Part shown: piece by piece, positions 33,001 through 45,062 of the stretch
Layout of the letters: each line of letters opens with the position of its first letter
How positions within the stretch are numbered: the first letter of the stretch is position 1
NCBI GenBank assembly: GCA_024138015.1
Contig: JAMXBB010000002.1
Span: 12,219,941-12,283,940 of the forward strand
Direction of reading: 5' to 3'
Length of the DNA: 64,000 nucleotides
DNA from: Lumnitzera littorea
Lineage: Eukaryota > Streptophyta > Magnoliopsida > Myrtales > Combretaceae
Notes under the pieces: generated by a model
Databases searched by the model: none
The model's input: only the letters and a program-made list of their open reading frames with translations
Told to the model about the DNA's origin: nothing
Translations under genes and position numbers: made by a program

Positions 33001-34268
33001 ATTTTATTCCTTGATTAACTGGACTTAATCTTATTTTTTCCTAATTCCTTTTTTGCATGTTAAATATGTTAGAGAGGGTTTCTGGGTTTTTCTTAGCTAT
33101 TTAGATGTCCAGAATGATTTTCTTTCTCTCTCTTCTATATTACTAGCTTAAATACTTAGCACAATTTTGCATGTTTTTGCTTCACCAAGTTGCCACACCT
33201 ATTATGCATGATAACATACACCCTTAAATCAAATTCCTAACTACCTTGATTATTTTTAATAATTCTTGTTAATTTTGTTAAGTTATTTTAGCTTAAATCA
33301 CATATATTAGGGTATTTTGGCTATATAAAGATATACGTACATACTTAAAAATTATACGTGATGCATACGTATATATTGTTTATGTTATTTTATGTTCCAT
33401 ATTAATTTTATTATATATATAACTTATCTCTAAAAATTTACAAACTAAAAAACCTATTTTATGCGATTATGGCAAATAAAATATAATATAGTTAAATTAT
33501 ACTATTTTAGTTATATTATTATTTTATTATATTTTTAATATCCGGATTCATAGGATCTCTTGATCTAATATCTCGAGTCTATTGATAAATTCTTAAGTCA
33601 TTTAGATAAATTTTACTAACATCCTAAATTACTTATTCAAATTATTATGTAAAATTATGGGGCTCACAAATTGATAAAATCAAACATGTAAAAAATAAAT
33701 AAAGCAATAAATAAATATATTGTTGAAGTTTTGAAAAAAAAAAAATTGCACAAAAATTGTAAATTTAGAAAGTAGAAAAAGAAATCATTTTACCTAATAA
33801 CTTAGGTTAGCCAATAGCCATGTAGGTGATAAGTGGTGTTGTGTAATCCCCTAAAGGTAGTTGCTAGCGCTCTGTGCCATTGAGTGATTGGATTTAGGTT
33901 AGATGTTTTTTTTTTTTCAATTTTCAATTTTTAAGTATTTATTTCCTTTTTTAATTTTATTTATTTTTTAAATATTTTATTATTTATTAAATCCACATGA
34001 TCGGATTTCTTTCTTTCTTAATTCTTATGTATTTTTCTTTTTTATGTTTTTAATTTTTTTTACTTTTATTTAATTCATGTAATTCTTTTACATTATTTTA
34101 TATAATCATGTGGATCAATGAGATTACATCACATGTCAATTCTTAATGAAAAAATTAACATTATTGTTAAAAGGACCAAATTGCAAAAATTAAGAGCCCA
34201 AATAAAATAAAAATAATACAAATTTAGGACTAAAATTAAAAAAAAAAAATCAAATTTGTACTTTTACC
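30093..34268. mobile_element. Second long-TIR (Mutator-like) element, split by a solo LTR
   Basis: The left arm (30093-30370) and right arm (33940-34268) are inverted copies: outer GGAAAAATTACAAATTCGATC against the complement of CAAATTTGTACTTTTACC, then a shared block around TTAACTTTTCCATTAG and CCACATGG. Taking out the LTR at 30405-33668 leaves about 0.9 kb. Flanking nine bases (AAAAATTAA, AAAATTCAA) resemble each other but are too A-rich to be firm. Confidence 0.6.
30405..33668 (-). mobile_element. Tekay/Del-like solo LTR, minus-oriented
   Basis: In plus reading it runs from TGTCATGCCCCAAATTAG to TTATGGGGCTCACA, 3264 bp without coding. Flanks GATTA and AATTG match except for two transitions. 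It aligns in reverse orientation with 39285-42221. The conserved block typical of this family is near 31120-31230 (complement). It is the most complete undivided copy in the window. Confidence 0.75.
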
Positions 34269-34369
34269 AAAATTCAACATAATTTGCACTTTTTAATGTC
34301 TATTTTTTAGAAAATAAACAACAACATTTACATTTTCTACCAATTTTAAGATGGTTTAAAGTAATAATG

Positions 34370-35290
34370 ATTAGTGAAGTTAACAATAAGTTAGATGAAC
34401 TAACCTGTAAGCAATTTACTTTTATTAATTAAGTTAAGTCAACTTGCTTTATTTCATTTAGTTGGTTAAGTGGTTTTACTTGAGGCCTATCTTCTCTATC
34501 CAATTGAAATATATAATGTTAATGAATTAAGTAGGCCAAATTAACTCATTATGGGTCAACTTACTTGACCTGCAAATTAAACAAGCCAAGTTATAAACTT
34601 GCTTATTAAATAGGTTGAAAAAAGCTAATTGACTTCAACCTTGATTTTTTTTTTTTTAATGTGAGCCTATTTATGAGACCCAATTCATTTACACATCTTC
34701 GGTTATATTATATTTCATTCATTTTCACTGCTTTTCTCTACTTTTAGCGATAAACTATTTGAACTCAAAAGTAAAAATGTTTCTACTACTAAAGTTTCAT
34801 TTCTATTCATTAATATTTCAATTTTTTGGCCAATGATTTATATTTCTATTTTACACATGTTATTGCTATTTAAGCCTATTTTGCTTTTGATTCTTGCTTT
34901 ATTTTTCTGCTCTAATAAATTTAGTAACGGATAGGTTAATGGAAATAAGAGGAACTATTTGAATTTAAAAGTAAAATTAAACCTCTTTTGCTACTTTTAG
35001 AGAGAAACTATTTGAATTCAAAAGTAAAATTGTTTCCATCACTAAAGCTTCATTTCTATTAATTTATACTTTAATTTTTCGCCAACAATTTATGTTTCTA
35101 TTTTATTCATGTAAATCACTATTTTCTTCAATTTCCTCTTCCTTCCATTAATGTATTCGTTGCTGAATTTACTAAAAGAAAAATAAAGAAAGAATCAAAA
35201 GTAAAAGAGGTTTAAATAGCAATGACATTAAAAAGGTGAGCTAGAAGGGGCTTGGACCCTTAACAACCTATTAGTAGGAACTTTATAGAA
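34370..35290. repeat. Unclassified repeat Z, copy 1, with hairpin
   Basis: Collinear with 37815-38400: AATGAATYAAGWRGGCC, CAAGTTAAACAAG, TTTGAACTCARAAGTAAAAATGTTT and CCTTAACAACC occur in the same order. Within it about 85 bp at 34855-34945 reappear inverted at 35140-35230, around ATTCTTGCTTTATTTTTCT, giving a strong potential stem. No coding or known termini. Confidence 0.6.
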
Positions 35291-35929
35291 TTTGGGTGAA
35301 AACGCAAATATTCCCTAAATTTCCACTTCTAAGCGAATTTAGCTATAAAGTTTTAAATATTGTAAATTACACTCTTAAATTTTCACAAATTAATAAATAA
35401 TCCTCACAAGTTGCAAACAACTCTTTAAACTTTAATCTTGGTACAATCATTTGAACTTATCAAGTATACTCTAAAACCCTTAACTTTGATCATGATGTGA
35501 GACTTTAGCATATTAGCTATTCATGGCATTTACATATAAACATGGTTACTTCCAAATATGAGTTGATGATTAGAATCATAATAAAAATAGAAGAATGATA
35601 GAATGGGTTCATAAAAAAATAAAAATAAATAATATAGAACTCTTTAAATAGATATTTCAAATTTTATTAATATAGATAAAGAATTGAATAATAGTTGTTA
35701 CTCCCACTTTGCAATTGTGAAATTCAAGCTCTATGACACCATGGAATATTATAGATAAATTTAAAATCTAATAAGTTAATAATGTGGTAATATATGATAA
35801 CTAAATAATATATAGATCTTATAAATATGAATAGTATTTAATATGAGTACCTATATAATAACATAAGACCCTAACTATAGGTAAATGTAATCCCAATTAA
35901 CTAATTAAATTAAATCCAATCACAGTTAG
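35291..35929. other. AT-rich stretch without recognised features
   Basis: I see no coding, inverted repeat or LTR edge here. Confidence 0.5.
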
Positions 35930-37594
35930 AGCTGTGATTTTTCGCTATTGCCTAGCGTGGTAACTAATGGGTATAGGAGGAGTGATTAACAATTGACAAA
36001 TGGTGAAAAAATAAAGACACATATCCATGCTTTAGTTTAGGAAAACGTAGCAAAGGACACTTAGAGGAGGACTCGCCGTTTAACCTATTTCCAGAAAGTT
36101 TTGGTAACAAGGAAAAGGATAGTCTATAGTAGTAAATGTAGATTGTTACTTAGTTGAAAGTGGAAAAGCAATATGGGAAGAAAATTATTAGAAAATTCTA
36201 GTCTTGTAGCAAACGAAAGCTACCAAGCCTAACATCCTTAATCTAAGCATTACTCATGCCGTCTAGTTAACACTTCCACCCACCACAAGTCACTGAAGCA
36301 TCGAACTTTAGTAAGTTCTAATTTTCCTCGATTTTCTAACATTGGATGGCAATGAAATTCAATAAATTATAAATTATAATGAATGACTATGGTACTGTGA
36401 CTATAGGTTAGAAATAAATCGGTTAGTTAAAATTGATTAATTAGGATAACTAGAATAAAATTATGACAAGTAGCTTTCCTTACATTAGGAGTTTGATACA
36501 AAAGAAAAGCTTAAGAAGAATATCAATGTTCTTAAGAAGAATATCAATGTTCGAGTTGTGAACTACAAGGTAAGTGGTTTTATGCTTCATCGCATTTATG
36601 GGTACACTTCGAGTACTTAGGGATTATAAGTCATTGTGCTTATTAATAGTTTAGAGGTGTGCGTATGATGCTTATGTCGAGAAGCTATTGCATTAATATG
36701 CTCTATCGTGTGACATACTTTGTTATGCTATTGAGTGTCTATGAAATTCTCTAATCACCACCTTTAATGAATTAATGATAGTCAGCTTAAATGTTTAAAG
36801 GACATGGATTGCAAACTACTAAGGAAGATGCATTTAGAATCATGACACCAAATACCGACCTTTCGAGGAGGAAACAGTAGTACTTTTCCAGTACCCCAAC
36901 ATACTAACTAGTAGGGGAAGAGGTGTCGTGATGAAGGTCAAGAACTAATTCAATTGGTTTTTGGGAGGAGCTAGAGTATCTCAATTACATGTTCCTAAGT
37001 TTGGTTTCATTCGTGATTTAGCTTGTAAAAACTCCTCGACCCAAACTAGAGTTGGCAAAATTTCTCTAATTTCACAACAAATTGAACAATATCATGCGAA
37101 TGGCATTTGATTTGTTATATTATACTTAATAATTGTTTGAAAACCTTGCATATGTTTGTTATCTACACACTGATCCCCTAACCCTTACTAAGTTGTTATT
37201 TACTCATCTCTCTATAGACCTTTATCCAGGTGAAGATGACTAGGAAAAGATGCATTAAGATTCGAGGAGAGCTCTAGGCTTTGTGATATAAACTTAGAAA
37301 TGGTTTTTGGATTACCAAGTTAATGTTTTGAATCTATAGGGGTTTGATCTGAACCCATGTAGCTTTTATACTTACATAACTTTAGAATTTACTCTTTCAT
37401 ATATATATATATAAAGTACTAAACTGTTTTTAGGTTATACTTGTTATGCTTCTATTAATCGGTGTGCTTCAAAGCAGTTAGGCTTGTGACGCCTTATGTA
37501 TGACTTTCTATTTCGGATAGCTAAGTGGTTGGCTTCAATTGTAGCTTGTTATATATGGTGGATTGTTGCAACCTAACCAACTTTGGGCGTAACA
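35930..37594 (+). mobile_element. Diverged Tekay/Del-like LTR copy, left part unclear
   Basis: The right end, TTTGGGCGTAACA at 37594, corresponds to GGGGCATAACA of the other copies. AAAACTCCTCGACCC with GGCAAAATTTCTC (37030-37070), the GAGTACT block (36600-36620) and the conserved GGGGAAGAGGT block (36910-36990) are collinear with 41150-41660. The left border is a guess; nothing like the expected start is visible. A 21 bp tandem pair (36510-36530, 36531-36551) lies inside. Confidence 0.55.
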
Positions 37595-37814
37595 CATGAC
37601 GTAGCTTATCTTAATTAAGAAATAAAATGTCCTTTGTGTTGCTAAGTAATCAAAATTTAAGGGAGCGATTAGCAACATTTAAAAGTTATGGAGATACATC
37701 TACACATAGGTTAAAGTTTATGAAGGCTATTTGCAATTTCTTTTATTTTTTGTGCGAGAAAAAAAATAAAAAGCTCTAGTTTATTTTTCCATATATGAGC
37801 ATGAATATTTTATG

Positions 37815-38400
37815 TATTGAAAGTGGAAGTTAAACCTAACCCACCAATTTGTAGGTTAAATCATTTAACACGCTAGTTAACCTACTCTACTTAGTTGAAA
37901 CATATTATGTTAATGAATCAAGAGGCCCAAACCGATTCATGAGGGGCTGCATCACTCTAACCTACAAGTTAAACAAGTTTGGTATAAAATTCTGCTTAAT
38001 AAGAAACTTGAAAAAAAAGCAACTTTAAACCTTTTTTTATGGTCACATAAGTTTATTTGCCAAATTAATCCCATTTACATAACTCTAGTTATATTATGCT
38101 CCACTCATTTCTACTACCTCTCTTCTAGAGAAAAACCTTTTGAACTCAGAAGTAAAAATGTTTATACTATTGAAACGTCATTTATATTTCTACTATAGAT
38201 GTGTAAATATAACAAATCCATAATTTTCTTTAGTTTCATCTCCTTTTCATTAACTTCTTCATTGCTAAATATACTAAAGGGGAAATACAGAGCAAGAAAC
38301 AAAATTAAAAGAGGCTTAAATAACAATAACATGGAAAAGTAAGACAAAAGGGCCTTGGGCCCTTAACAACCCAATGTTAGGAAAAGAAATGCATGTACAC
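37815..38400. repeat. Unclassified repeat Z, copy 2
   Basis: Shorter partner of 34370-35290 in the same orientation, lacking one arm of its hairpin. It ends with AAAGGGCCTTGGGCCCTTAA, a near-palindrome also present in altered form in copy 1. The two copies lie 3 kb apart and flank the LTR at 35930-37594. Confidence 0.6.
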
Positions 38401-39887
38401 ATTATAAGTAAAAATAGTTGCAACGTTTATATATTTTTATATACATAGAGAAAATTAAGGTCTAGTTCATTTTTCATATTAGGCACAAATATCTTATCTA
38501 ATGAAAGTGGAGGTTAAACTTACAATCAAGTACATCTACCTATTTCCCTTAGCATTACATTGACCGGTTACCTAAGCAAGAGCATCTAGAGAAAATGCCA
38601 TGTTTGTGCTTAACATGTCACGCTCCGAACATGAGAGGTTGTAAAAAATTCCGTCGTATAAACTAACTTAATATAGAAGCTGACTTTACATCTGCTATTG
38701 TAAATATAAACCATACAAGGCGTACACGACTTAATTAATTTAAAGCATCCAGTTTAACACCTATTAATAATCAAATCCGTGGTATAGCTTTTGAAAATAC
38801 TTGTTTAAGATAACCCGTTGTTTAATAATAAAATAGTATTTATATAAGCATTTCCACACATAAAGTTATAATTTACATTAAAAGTTTACAAAAGCCACAG
38901 GTTTTTAAGTCTATTTACAATGAAACAGGAAACTAGTAGGCTTCCTAAGGATTCCTATTTAATTTCCTCAAAATAAAAGAAAAGCTAAAAGCTTAGATTC
39001 AGTAGATTCTCCTTTCTTCACTTTCCCAGCCAATTGTGCTCTAACTTAGGGCTGGTGATATCCATATATCTTAAACTTTCACTCGTCACCTACTAAAAGG
39101 GTCTATAGGAATGTGATTACAATTAGCTTAGTAAGCATGATGGAGACCAAACATTATCATACAATTATAAATAAGGTTATTAATTATAAGTGCAATCAAT
39201 CACTTGAAACATCGCACAATGTTATTCGGTCCATTATGAGGTTAGAGAAATTACATCGGGTTTAATTCGAATTAAGGAGTTTATTATAAGCCTTAAAGAT
39301 AAGCCAAGTAACCGTATGATCGAATTTAGTATACAAAGTTTAGGACGATCGGTTAAAGGATCTAATTAAACCTAAATTATAAACGAAAGTTAGAAATATT
39401 AGTAAAAGTGAACTTATAAGTTTGAATTTAAGAAAATATGTAATAAAATAAGAGAATATAAAATTTTCAAATTTTAAGTATATTACTTGTTATTTATCAA
39501 AAGTGTATAAAATGTATTTCGATAACTAATAAATCGCTAGAGATAAATTATATGTATACTAAAAATCATAGAATGACCTAAATAATATTTAGGAGTGTTT
39601 ACTTGTACCTCACATGTATTTATATGTAGGTAGAAATATGTGAAATTACCTAAATTGCCCCGAATTAGCTAAAAATTTACTAAATAACTAAATAAAATTA
39701 TAAAAAAATTAAGGAAAAATTAGAAAAAAATTAAGGAAAGGGGGAATGAACCAGATCAAGTTGTGGCAACAAGGGGAGTAAGAAACTAAAGTTAACCAAT
39801 AAAAAACAAGCAATACAAAAGGCAAAATGGAAGAGATATGGGTATTGTCTTGTCCTAATTAATGCATAATAATTCCTACAAGGCCCT

Positions 39888-39896
39888 ATAAATAGC
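39888..39896 (+). promoter_or_regulatory. TATA box of the nested Tekay/Del-like LTR
   Basis: CCCTATAAATAGC, 600 bp into the LTR, with a purine-rich leader after it and (A)GGTGAGT about 220 bp downstream. It is the best promoter signal among the LTRs of this family and gives their transcription direction. Confidence 0.55.
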
Positions 39897-41404
39897 AAAA
39901 AAATTTACATAGCTCATTTGGTCAGTTAGCAGTTAGGAAAAATTGAGAGAATCAAAATTGAGAGGAAAAATTAGGGTTTTAGAAAGATTGTCTCAAATTT
40001 GTGCAGATAAAGCAAGAAGGCTGAACCCACACACCACCACCACCCCATTCCAAACCCATCGCCTAGACTAGCCGACACATCTGAATTAGTGTTGGAGGCC
40101 AAAAAGCTTTTGAACTAGGTGAGTCTTACATCTTCTTCGATTTTGTAAAATTCCTTAAAATTGTTTATTATGCTTAGAAAATTATAAAATTTATTACTCT
40201 AAAGTTTTATTGTATGTAGATTTAGGGAAAAATAGTGATTTAGTTTAACACCGTTTGTAAATATAGGGTTCTTAAGAAATTAGATAAAACCGAACATGAT
40301 TAGAATTAGAAATAAATAGGCTTAGAAGTGTAGTTTGGAGCTCAATTTTTTTTCTATAGAATGCTTAAGTGATATGGAATAGTGCCATAAAGCCATTTTT
40401 TAAAAATTAATGTTAAAAAATTTTAAGTAAATTTTTAGCCCTAAAATGATGAAAAAATGGGTAATTTTGGCTTAATTAGGTAATTAAATGATTAATTACT
40501 GATTTAGAAGGTAATTAGATGTTTAAGGATGTTAATCTTTGATGTGAAAATTTAATCCTAATCTTTGGAGTGTTGAGTGTAATTAATATGGGAATTATGT
40601 GATAATTGTAGGAAATTAGGAATATGTGAAATTAGGATTTTAATAAATATGAAAAAATAGGTTAAATTGGATAATATAATAACAATATCAATACAAAATA
40701 AATTTGATGCAAAAATTAATTTTAGGTAGTTGGATAAAAAATATAAAATTTTCTCACATCGAGAGTAAATCCAATACCCTAATTAGGATTAGAGTGTATC
40801 GAATAGGTTAGAACACTAAATTAACACTTAGTATGATATTAGAATACTCGAGCTTAATGTGATTAATTTCACATTATGATTCGAGCGAATTTAGGATTCC
40901 TCGTAGTTAAAAACAATTTAGAACCAAAACTAGAATCTAATTCAGAAACTTAACCTTGAGCTAATGTAGAGTAAATTATTAGTAAATAATAAGTATATTT
41001 AGAGAAGTGAGTTAAATTATAACTTAGAATATATTATCAAAGTATAAATACTAAAAAGACATATTTGTATTATAGGATACTTAGAGACGAACCAGCCTGC
41101 AATTAAGTGATTGAGCAATTGAGAATTCCAGATAAGTTGGGTTTATTACTTCGCCGTATTTAGAGTACTATTTTAGGATACTCGGAGGCTTAGGATTGTA
41201 AATGATTGTGATTGTACGTAGTTTTATACATGTGTTTGCATATCTGACTTCATGTTGGAATTTGTGTTGTGATTGATAATTGTAATGATTGGATTGGTGT
41301 AAATTTGTCTAAACGCCTTAAATTTAACCTAATCTTATTCGATCCTAAAACCTTAAATTGTCATGCATTGCAACCTTTTAGGGGAGTGTTAGGATTCTCT
41401 AACC

Positions 41405-41580
41405 AAACACCGACACCTTCGAAAAAGATGGCGCTGAATAGCAAATTGGTCTTTTCCTCATCTTTAGTCGAACTAATTGATAGGAGAAGAGGTCAAGGTG
41501 AGGATGAGGGCATTGGTTTGAAGAATAGTCTTAGGAGGAGCAGTATCTCCATTGCACAAACTTGGGTTTGGTTGTGAGCT
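41405..41580 (+). repeat. Block conserved in every copy of the Tekay/Del-like LTR
   Basis: Contains ACACCTTCGAAAAAGATGGC, GATAGGAGAAGAGGT and ATTGCACAAACTTGGG. Matching text occurs at 23180-23221 plus 26802-26880, about 36855-36990 and, on the minus strand, 31120-31230, 42240-42360 and 51840-51960. Neighbouring parts of the LTR differ much more. Function unknown. Confidence 0.6.
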
Positions 41581-44500
41581 ATTGCATAACATGAAAACTC
41601 CTCAACTCGGATTAAAGTGGGTGAAATTATACTGATTTCGCAATAGATCGGACTACGTTGTGTGATGATACTTGCTTGTAGTATTGCATGAAAATAATTG
41701 CTTGATAATCTTGTTTGTGTTTGTATACATTCATGAGTCTCTAATTCAACTTATTAAGCTGTAGTTGCTCATACCTGTATAGATCATTTTGCAAGTCCTG
41801 ATCTCTTAATACTTTGAGTAATATGCCGCCTTACAACTATCCGGAAGTTAGTTCTTTTTGAAGCCTAGGGGTGTAAGGATCAATTTACCTAATAGTTAAT
41901 GTATATCTAGAGTCTCACTAGTAGCTTTAAGACTGAAAGACTGATAATTGATATGTAAATTAGCAGACTGTTATGGTATGATGTAGAATCACCTGGGAAT
42001 TTTACAGTAATGTACATGTAATCATATATACATGTTGACTTGAAGCTTTAATATTTACTGTAACTTTAGCTAAATTTTTAATTGAACTGTTTACTTCAAA
42101 GCGAAGAGTTGTTGATGCCTTGTATAGATCATGTCTAAGATAGGCATTATAAGGCCAGTTACTATCATAGGATGGTTTACATGGAGGGACTATTGTAACT
42201 TTGTGGCTTCGGGGCATAACGTTTATCGTAACTCGAACCAAACCTAGACTTATGTAATGGAGAACACCTTCCTCCCACGACCACCTTCAAACAATGGTCC
42301 CAACCTTTATTGTGACCTCCTCACTTGTCATTTAGTTCGACTAAAGATTAGAAAATAACCATTTCAGCTATTTTTATTGAAGGGAATCGGTATTTAGTCT
42401 CACACTCCTAATTGTTTCTTTAACAGTGGCTATGCATGTTTAGTTATGTTAGTAGTTAAATCACTATTAGTTTCATTTAAGGGTAACTAAACAAGTTTAC
42501 ACAAAACATTATTATGAAATCATACAGAATAGTACGCCAAGGAGTTCAACTCTTGTCATAACTAGAATACCAATCACACACATAGTATGCACACAAACAA
42601 TTAATTTACAACCACAATTAAAGTACTCTTAAGCCTCTATATACTTTAGTATAATATCTTAATGAGCGGTAAAGTTACGATTGCAACTTAACTGTATTGA
42701 TACTCACTGCAGTAAGCCATACTATCAACATTCTGCTTATTGGGAGACTTTATATGTATACTAAAACCCAAATTTAATTTTATAAGAGTTATGAAAATGA
42801 TAAGATTTTATCTACTTTTTATATCATCTTAAAGTTATATACATAAATATATATATTTAAAGTATATTATTATTTTTATACAGGGGAAAATAGTCTCATT
42901 TAGACATGTATTTATTATAGTTTTATTATTAAGTTAGTAAGTATTAATAATATACGTAGTTATATTATTACTTATAATATATCGTTTTGAACATATCAAA
43001 GTGTGGTTTTAATCATTTAAGTTACGTTTCAATTATGATAGAGTTATCATAGTACGTAAATTTTCATAATATCATAGAAATATAGGTTATATTACCTAAG
43101 ACTATCCAATTTTAGTAAAAGCGCGTTATCGGGTTCATATGAATTTGATGATATGTAAGACAAATTCTATCTCGAAAGATGACTTCTAAAGAGTATTTTG
43201 AGTTTCTATTTTATATATATGTTCCTATAAAAAGCATTATTATATTATGTTCATATTATATAAATAAGTTATATTTTATATAATTTTCTAGCATAGCTTA
43301 GTAATATATGTGATATCTAACTCTAATACGTGTATATCGTAGTTTGGGTCATGTAATTATCGCAAAATATGATGAAAATTCATCCTAATTAGATTAGATC
43401 AGTAGGAATATGTAGAGGATTTGTTCCAATATTCATTATTATTTAGCCTAATACTGTTAAAAACGTATTCAATTGATAAATTAAGTTATTTTACTACTAA
43501 GATTCATAATAAATAACTCAGGTCACTAAATAATTCAATGAAAATTTATATAGATTCATAAAAATACAGGAAATTCATTTAGCAAGCGGTTTCATGTTAT
43601 CGGGTTTATTACCTATATACACATAATTACTTTTTTATCCCTAATTTGCGATTCATTAAGCGAATACTATTGTTTTTATACGATATAATTTCTAACAAGC
43701 CCCAATATTATTACAAGTGTCCAAAGGTAATTACCGTTTTCTTCAATTATTTTTATAAAAAATCTATTTATTTCAATAAATTCCAGTTTTACAATCTTAG
43801 GGTTTAAAAAAATAGAAAATATTACACATGTATATAATAAAAAAACAAGTTACATACAATTAAACTATACTTAATAAGGATCATACAGTAAGTTTTTGGG
43901 CATGAAACAACTTTATTTACTTAATTTATTTCTTATTACAAATTTTGGATCATTAGGGCAGATTATTAAGGAGGTATATAAAATACTTATTATTTCATCA
44001 AAATAAAATTATGACATGATGGCATCCTAAAAATAACTTAGGAATAATTTTTTTCATAATTTTTTGAATTAATTTATTATTTTTAGAAAATATAAGAAAA
44101 TTTTGAAAAAACGAGAATGAACCGTTTGTTGGAGCTTCGGTGGTTATCGACCGTCAAAGGGCAGTCGGAGTGGCTAGACTATGGGTAAGCTTCTAGTGCC
44201 TATTGGGGTTCAATAGTAAAACATCAGGAGGTTGGGCAAATGCGGCGGGTGCAACTTTATCCTTTAATTTCCTTAATTTTTTCTATTTTCTAGTAATTTC
44301 CTTTAATTTTCTCCAAGTGCCCTATGTTCCTAAAGTATCTAAATGAATGTCCTGAAGTTCTATTTATACTAAATTTAGGTGGCAACATTTTTTTTATTAA
44401 CTAAGTAATTTATTTTATTATTTTCCTAAAATATCTGTAGTAAGAGGTGTCAAATTTTGTAGGATTTACTTTTGAATCACCTAGTTCAATAGCTGTAAGG

Positions 44501-45062
44501 ATGCCACAGTGAGTTACAAAATTTTCCAAGTAGTTCTTCAATTTTTTGGACGTAATTTGGATATATTTTGTGAGTTTATATTAAATATATTATTTTTTAA
44601 TGATTTTTATTAATATACGAGTATATATCCTAATATACAGGTATATACATTACATGTAACGAGTAATTATATGCATATAATCATGTTTCTATCATGTCTT
44701 TTATTTTTAAGGTATATTTTCTAATTAATTTTGTGAATTTATCTCTTATTTAATATAATTTTAAGTTTTTGGCTTAATTTAAGGGCATAATTATTATAAA
44801 TATCTGATATATTCATAAAAATACATGTATATTCATATAATATATTATACTATATTATTTCCTTTTATAGTTTAAATAACTTATCTTTAAGTCCTTGTTA
44901 TATTTCGAGCTCGGTTTTAAAGGTGCTAATGAGTTTTTCATTACATTATATAACTATACTTCAAGGTTGAAATTAGGATTTTAGGTCATTATTTTTACAA
45001 TCTAACTTCACTAGATTACTTCAACTAACATGTTTAACTTAGTTATAAAGTTTGGGCTCAAT

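Larger units (their letters stand above)
39285..42221 (+). mobile_element. Tekay/Del-like solo LTR nested in an inverted relative
   Basis: 2937 bp, starting TATAAGCCTT (decayed TGTGAGCCCC) and ending GGGGCATAACG (CA changed to CG), with exact target copies TTTAT at 39280-39284 and 42222-42226. TATAAATAG at 39888-39896, followed by a GAGAG-rich leader, fixes the orientation as plus. A donor-like AGGTGAGT occurs at about 40118. The 102-codon open frame at 41269-41577 covers a block conserved in all copies, but I do not recognise a protein. Confidence 0.82.
38616..45062 (-). mobile_element. Tekay/Del-like solo LTR, minus-oriented, split by an inverted sister copy
   Basis: The left part 38616-39284 starts TGTCACGCTCCGAAC and follows 30405-31090. 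The right part 42227 to about 45062 continues it from the matching point (CTCGAACCAAACC against CACGAATCGGTCACTAAACC) to GTTTGGGCTCA near 45062. The break carries an exact TTTAT duplication around 39285-42221. About 3.5 kb once the insertion is removed. The right end is set by similarity to GGGGCTCACA only. Confidence 0.7.

Noticed and set aside
41269..41577. 102-codon open frame that could be a small host gene
   Set aside because: It lies wholly inside a repeated LTR with six copies; in other copies the frame is broken. Kept only as a conserved block.
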